Below are positions 63,021 to 64,000 of a DNA stretch of 64,000 bases, one piece after another. Made by a program: the position numbers and the translations under genes. Location of the stretch: NCBI RefSeq assembly GCF_004004565.1, contig NZ_SACM01000003.1, positions 62,001 through 126,000 on the forward strand, written 5' to 3'. The DNA is from Inhella crocodyli. Lineage in GTDB: Bacteria; Pseudomonadota; Gammaproteobacteria; Burkholderiales; Burkholderiaceae_C. The notes under the pieces are model-generated. The model made no database searches. It was given only the letters and a program-made list of their open reading frames with translations, and was not told where the DNA came from. Each line of letters begins with the position of its first letter. The first letter of the stretch is position 1.

Positions 63021-64000
63021 ATGAAACGTCGTGACACCTTGTCGCTCGCGCTGGCCTGGGCGAGCGCCAGCGCCTGGGGCCAGGTGCCCAGCGCCGTCCT
63101 GCCCGACGCGGTTCAACAGGCGCTGCGCCAAGCGCAGCTGCCCGCCAGCGCCCTGGCCCTGTGGTGCGCCCCGGTGCAAGGGGGCGAGCCGCGCCTGGCG
63201 TGGCGCGCCCAGGCCCCGCACAACCCCGCCTCCTTGGCCAAGCTGGCCACCACCTGGATGGCCTTGACGCAGCTCGGCCCCGGCTGGCGCTGGCGCACCC
63301 CGGTCTGGTTGGACGGGCGCGTGGACGCGGCGCGTGGCGTGCTGAAGGGCGACTTGGTGATTCAAGGCCGCGGCGACCCCAGCCTGGTGCTGGAGCGCCT
63401 GTGGTTGCTGCTGCGCCGCGTGCAGCAACTGGGCGTGCGCGAGATCGACGGCGACCTCGTGCTGGACAGCAGCGCCTTCGCGCCCGAACCGCAGTCGCCC
63501 GCCGACTTCGACGGCGAGGCCTGGAGTCCGGGCAATGTGCAGCCCGACGCACTCCTGCTGAACTTCAAGTCGCACACCTTGGCCATCCGCCCCGACGCCG
63601 AAGCCGGCGTGGCCTGGGTGCGCGCCGACACGGGCCTGCCGCCCTTGCTCCAAGTGCCGCTGCGCCCGGGGCCCTGCCGCGACCCGCGCGGGGCCCTGCG
63701 CGCCAACTGGGTCGAATCGCCCGGGCAGCCGGCCCCCCTGCACCTGGCCGGAAGCCTGCCTGCCGCATGCGGGCCGCAGCAGTGGCCGCTGGCCGATGCC
63801 GACCCAGCGACCTACAACGCGCGCTTGCTGGCCCAGGTGTGGCGCGAGTTGGGCGGGCAGTGGCGCGGCCAGGTGCGCTCGGGCCCTGCCCCCACCACGC
63901 CGCCCAGCTTCGAATGGAGCTCGCCGGCGCTGGCCGAGGTCGTGCGCGACATCAACAAGCACAGCAACAACCTGATGGCCGAGCAGTTGGCCTTGACCCT
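63021..64000 (+). CDS. dacB: D-alanyl-D-alanine carboxypeptidase, PBP4 (S13) type, 3' end missing
   Basis: The first 326 codons of a peptidase S13 gene that runs off the right edge. A signal peptide (LSLALAWASASAWG) leads to the catalytic SxxK motif in NPASLAKLATTW (serine about residue 70), the inserted domains of the family (VLKGDLVIQGRGDPSL) and the SxN motif in KHSNNLMAEQL near 315. The KTG motif lies beyond the window. PBP4 trims or cleaves peptidoglycan peptides in the periplasm. Confidence 0.9.
   Translation, partial: MKRRDTLSLALAWASASAWGQVPSAVLPDAVQQALRQAQLPASALALWCAPVQGGEPRLAWRAQAPHNPASLAKLATTWMALTQLGPGWRWRTPVWLDGRVDAARGVLKGDLVIQGRGDPSLVLERLWLLLRRVQQLGVREIDGDLVLDSSAFAPEPQSPADFDGEAWSPGNVQPDALLLNFKSHTLAIRPDAEAGVAWVRADTGLPPLLQVPLRPGPCRDPRGALRANWVESPGQPAPLHLAGSLPAACGPQQWPLADADPATYNARLLAQVWRELGGQWRGQVRSGPAPTTPPSFEWSSPALAEVVRDINKHSNNLMAEQLALT

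Overview
The window is chromosomal DNA of a high-GC betaproteobacterium, most likely order Burkholderiales (Comamonadaceae/Sphaerotilaceae type). The pointers are third-codon GC saturation in almost every gene, the def-fmt and LysM-dprA-smg neighbourhoods, DUF1631 next to yajC-secD-secF, ProQ, a PHA-granule-system protein, and very tight packing with many 4-bp start/stop overlaps. No species call is possible from sequence reading alone. I see no rRNA, tRNA, CRISPR array or insertion sequence.

Layout. 0-6.4 kb: the start of an exported protein at the left edge, a glutathione transferase, then a tightly overlapped + strand run cca-cysK-molybdopterin oxidoreductase-fdhD. 6.4-13.6 kb: minus-strand accessory metabolism (di-haem cytochrome, Tat-type intradiol dioxygenase, acyl-CoA dehydrogenase with a kinase-like partner), a divergent Crp/Fnr regulator, an exported unknown, an MgtC/DUF4010 membrane protein and a SnoaL-like protein. 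13.7-24.7 kb: pyk, an atypical J-domain protein, a two-gene ABC exporter, azlC-azlD-pgk, a DUF2807 protein, a lipoprotein, htpX and def-fmt. 24.9-35 kb: LysM-dprA-smg, DUF1631 and yajC-secD-secF, a crotonase-like protein and two tandem four-cysteine mini-proteins. 35-45.2 kb: proQ/htpG, an SrkA-like kinase with a GNAT protein, rplM-rpsI-erpA with two clear terminators, an M23 peptidase with anmK, and tyrS. 45.2-52.7 kb: an overlapping catabolic/nucleotide run on the minus strand, then a second molybdopterin oxidoreductase, a lipoprotein metallopeptidase and a PHA-system protein. 52.7-54.4 kb: a low-GC island with one gene, an OLD-like ATPase-TOPRIM protein, probably an anti-phage or anti-plasmid effector. 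54.4-64 kb: a POT-like transporter, acyl-CoA-binding protein, a WS/DGAT-type acyltransferase, and the five-gene run tsaB-rimI-uracil glycosylase-GGDEF/EAL-midA facing a PBP4-type carboxypeptidase cut by the right edge.

Functionally this is mostly core: protein synthesis and maturation (cca, def, fmt, tyrS, rplM, rpsI, tsaB, rimI), glycolysis (pgk, pyk), Sec export, quality control (htpX, htpG), wall recycling (anmK, M23, PBP4) and carbon storage (WS/DGAT, PHA protein, ACBP). The clearest foreign gene is the OLD-like one. The most interesting undescribed host feature is the pair of four-cysteine mini-proteins. Several genes carry a -10-like hexamer 6-7 nt before the ATG, which suggests leaderless transcripts.
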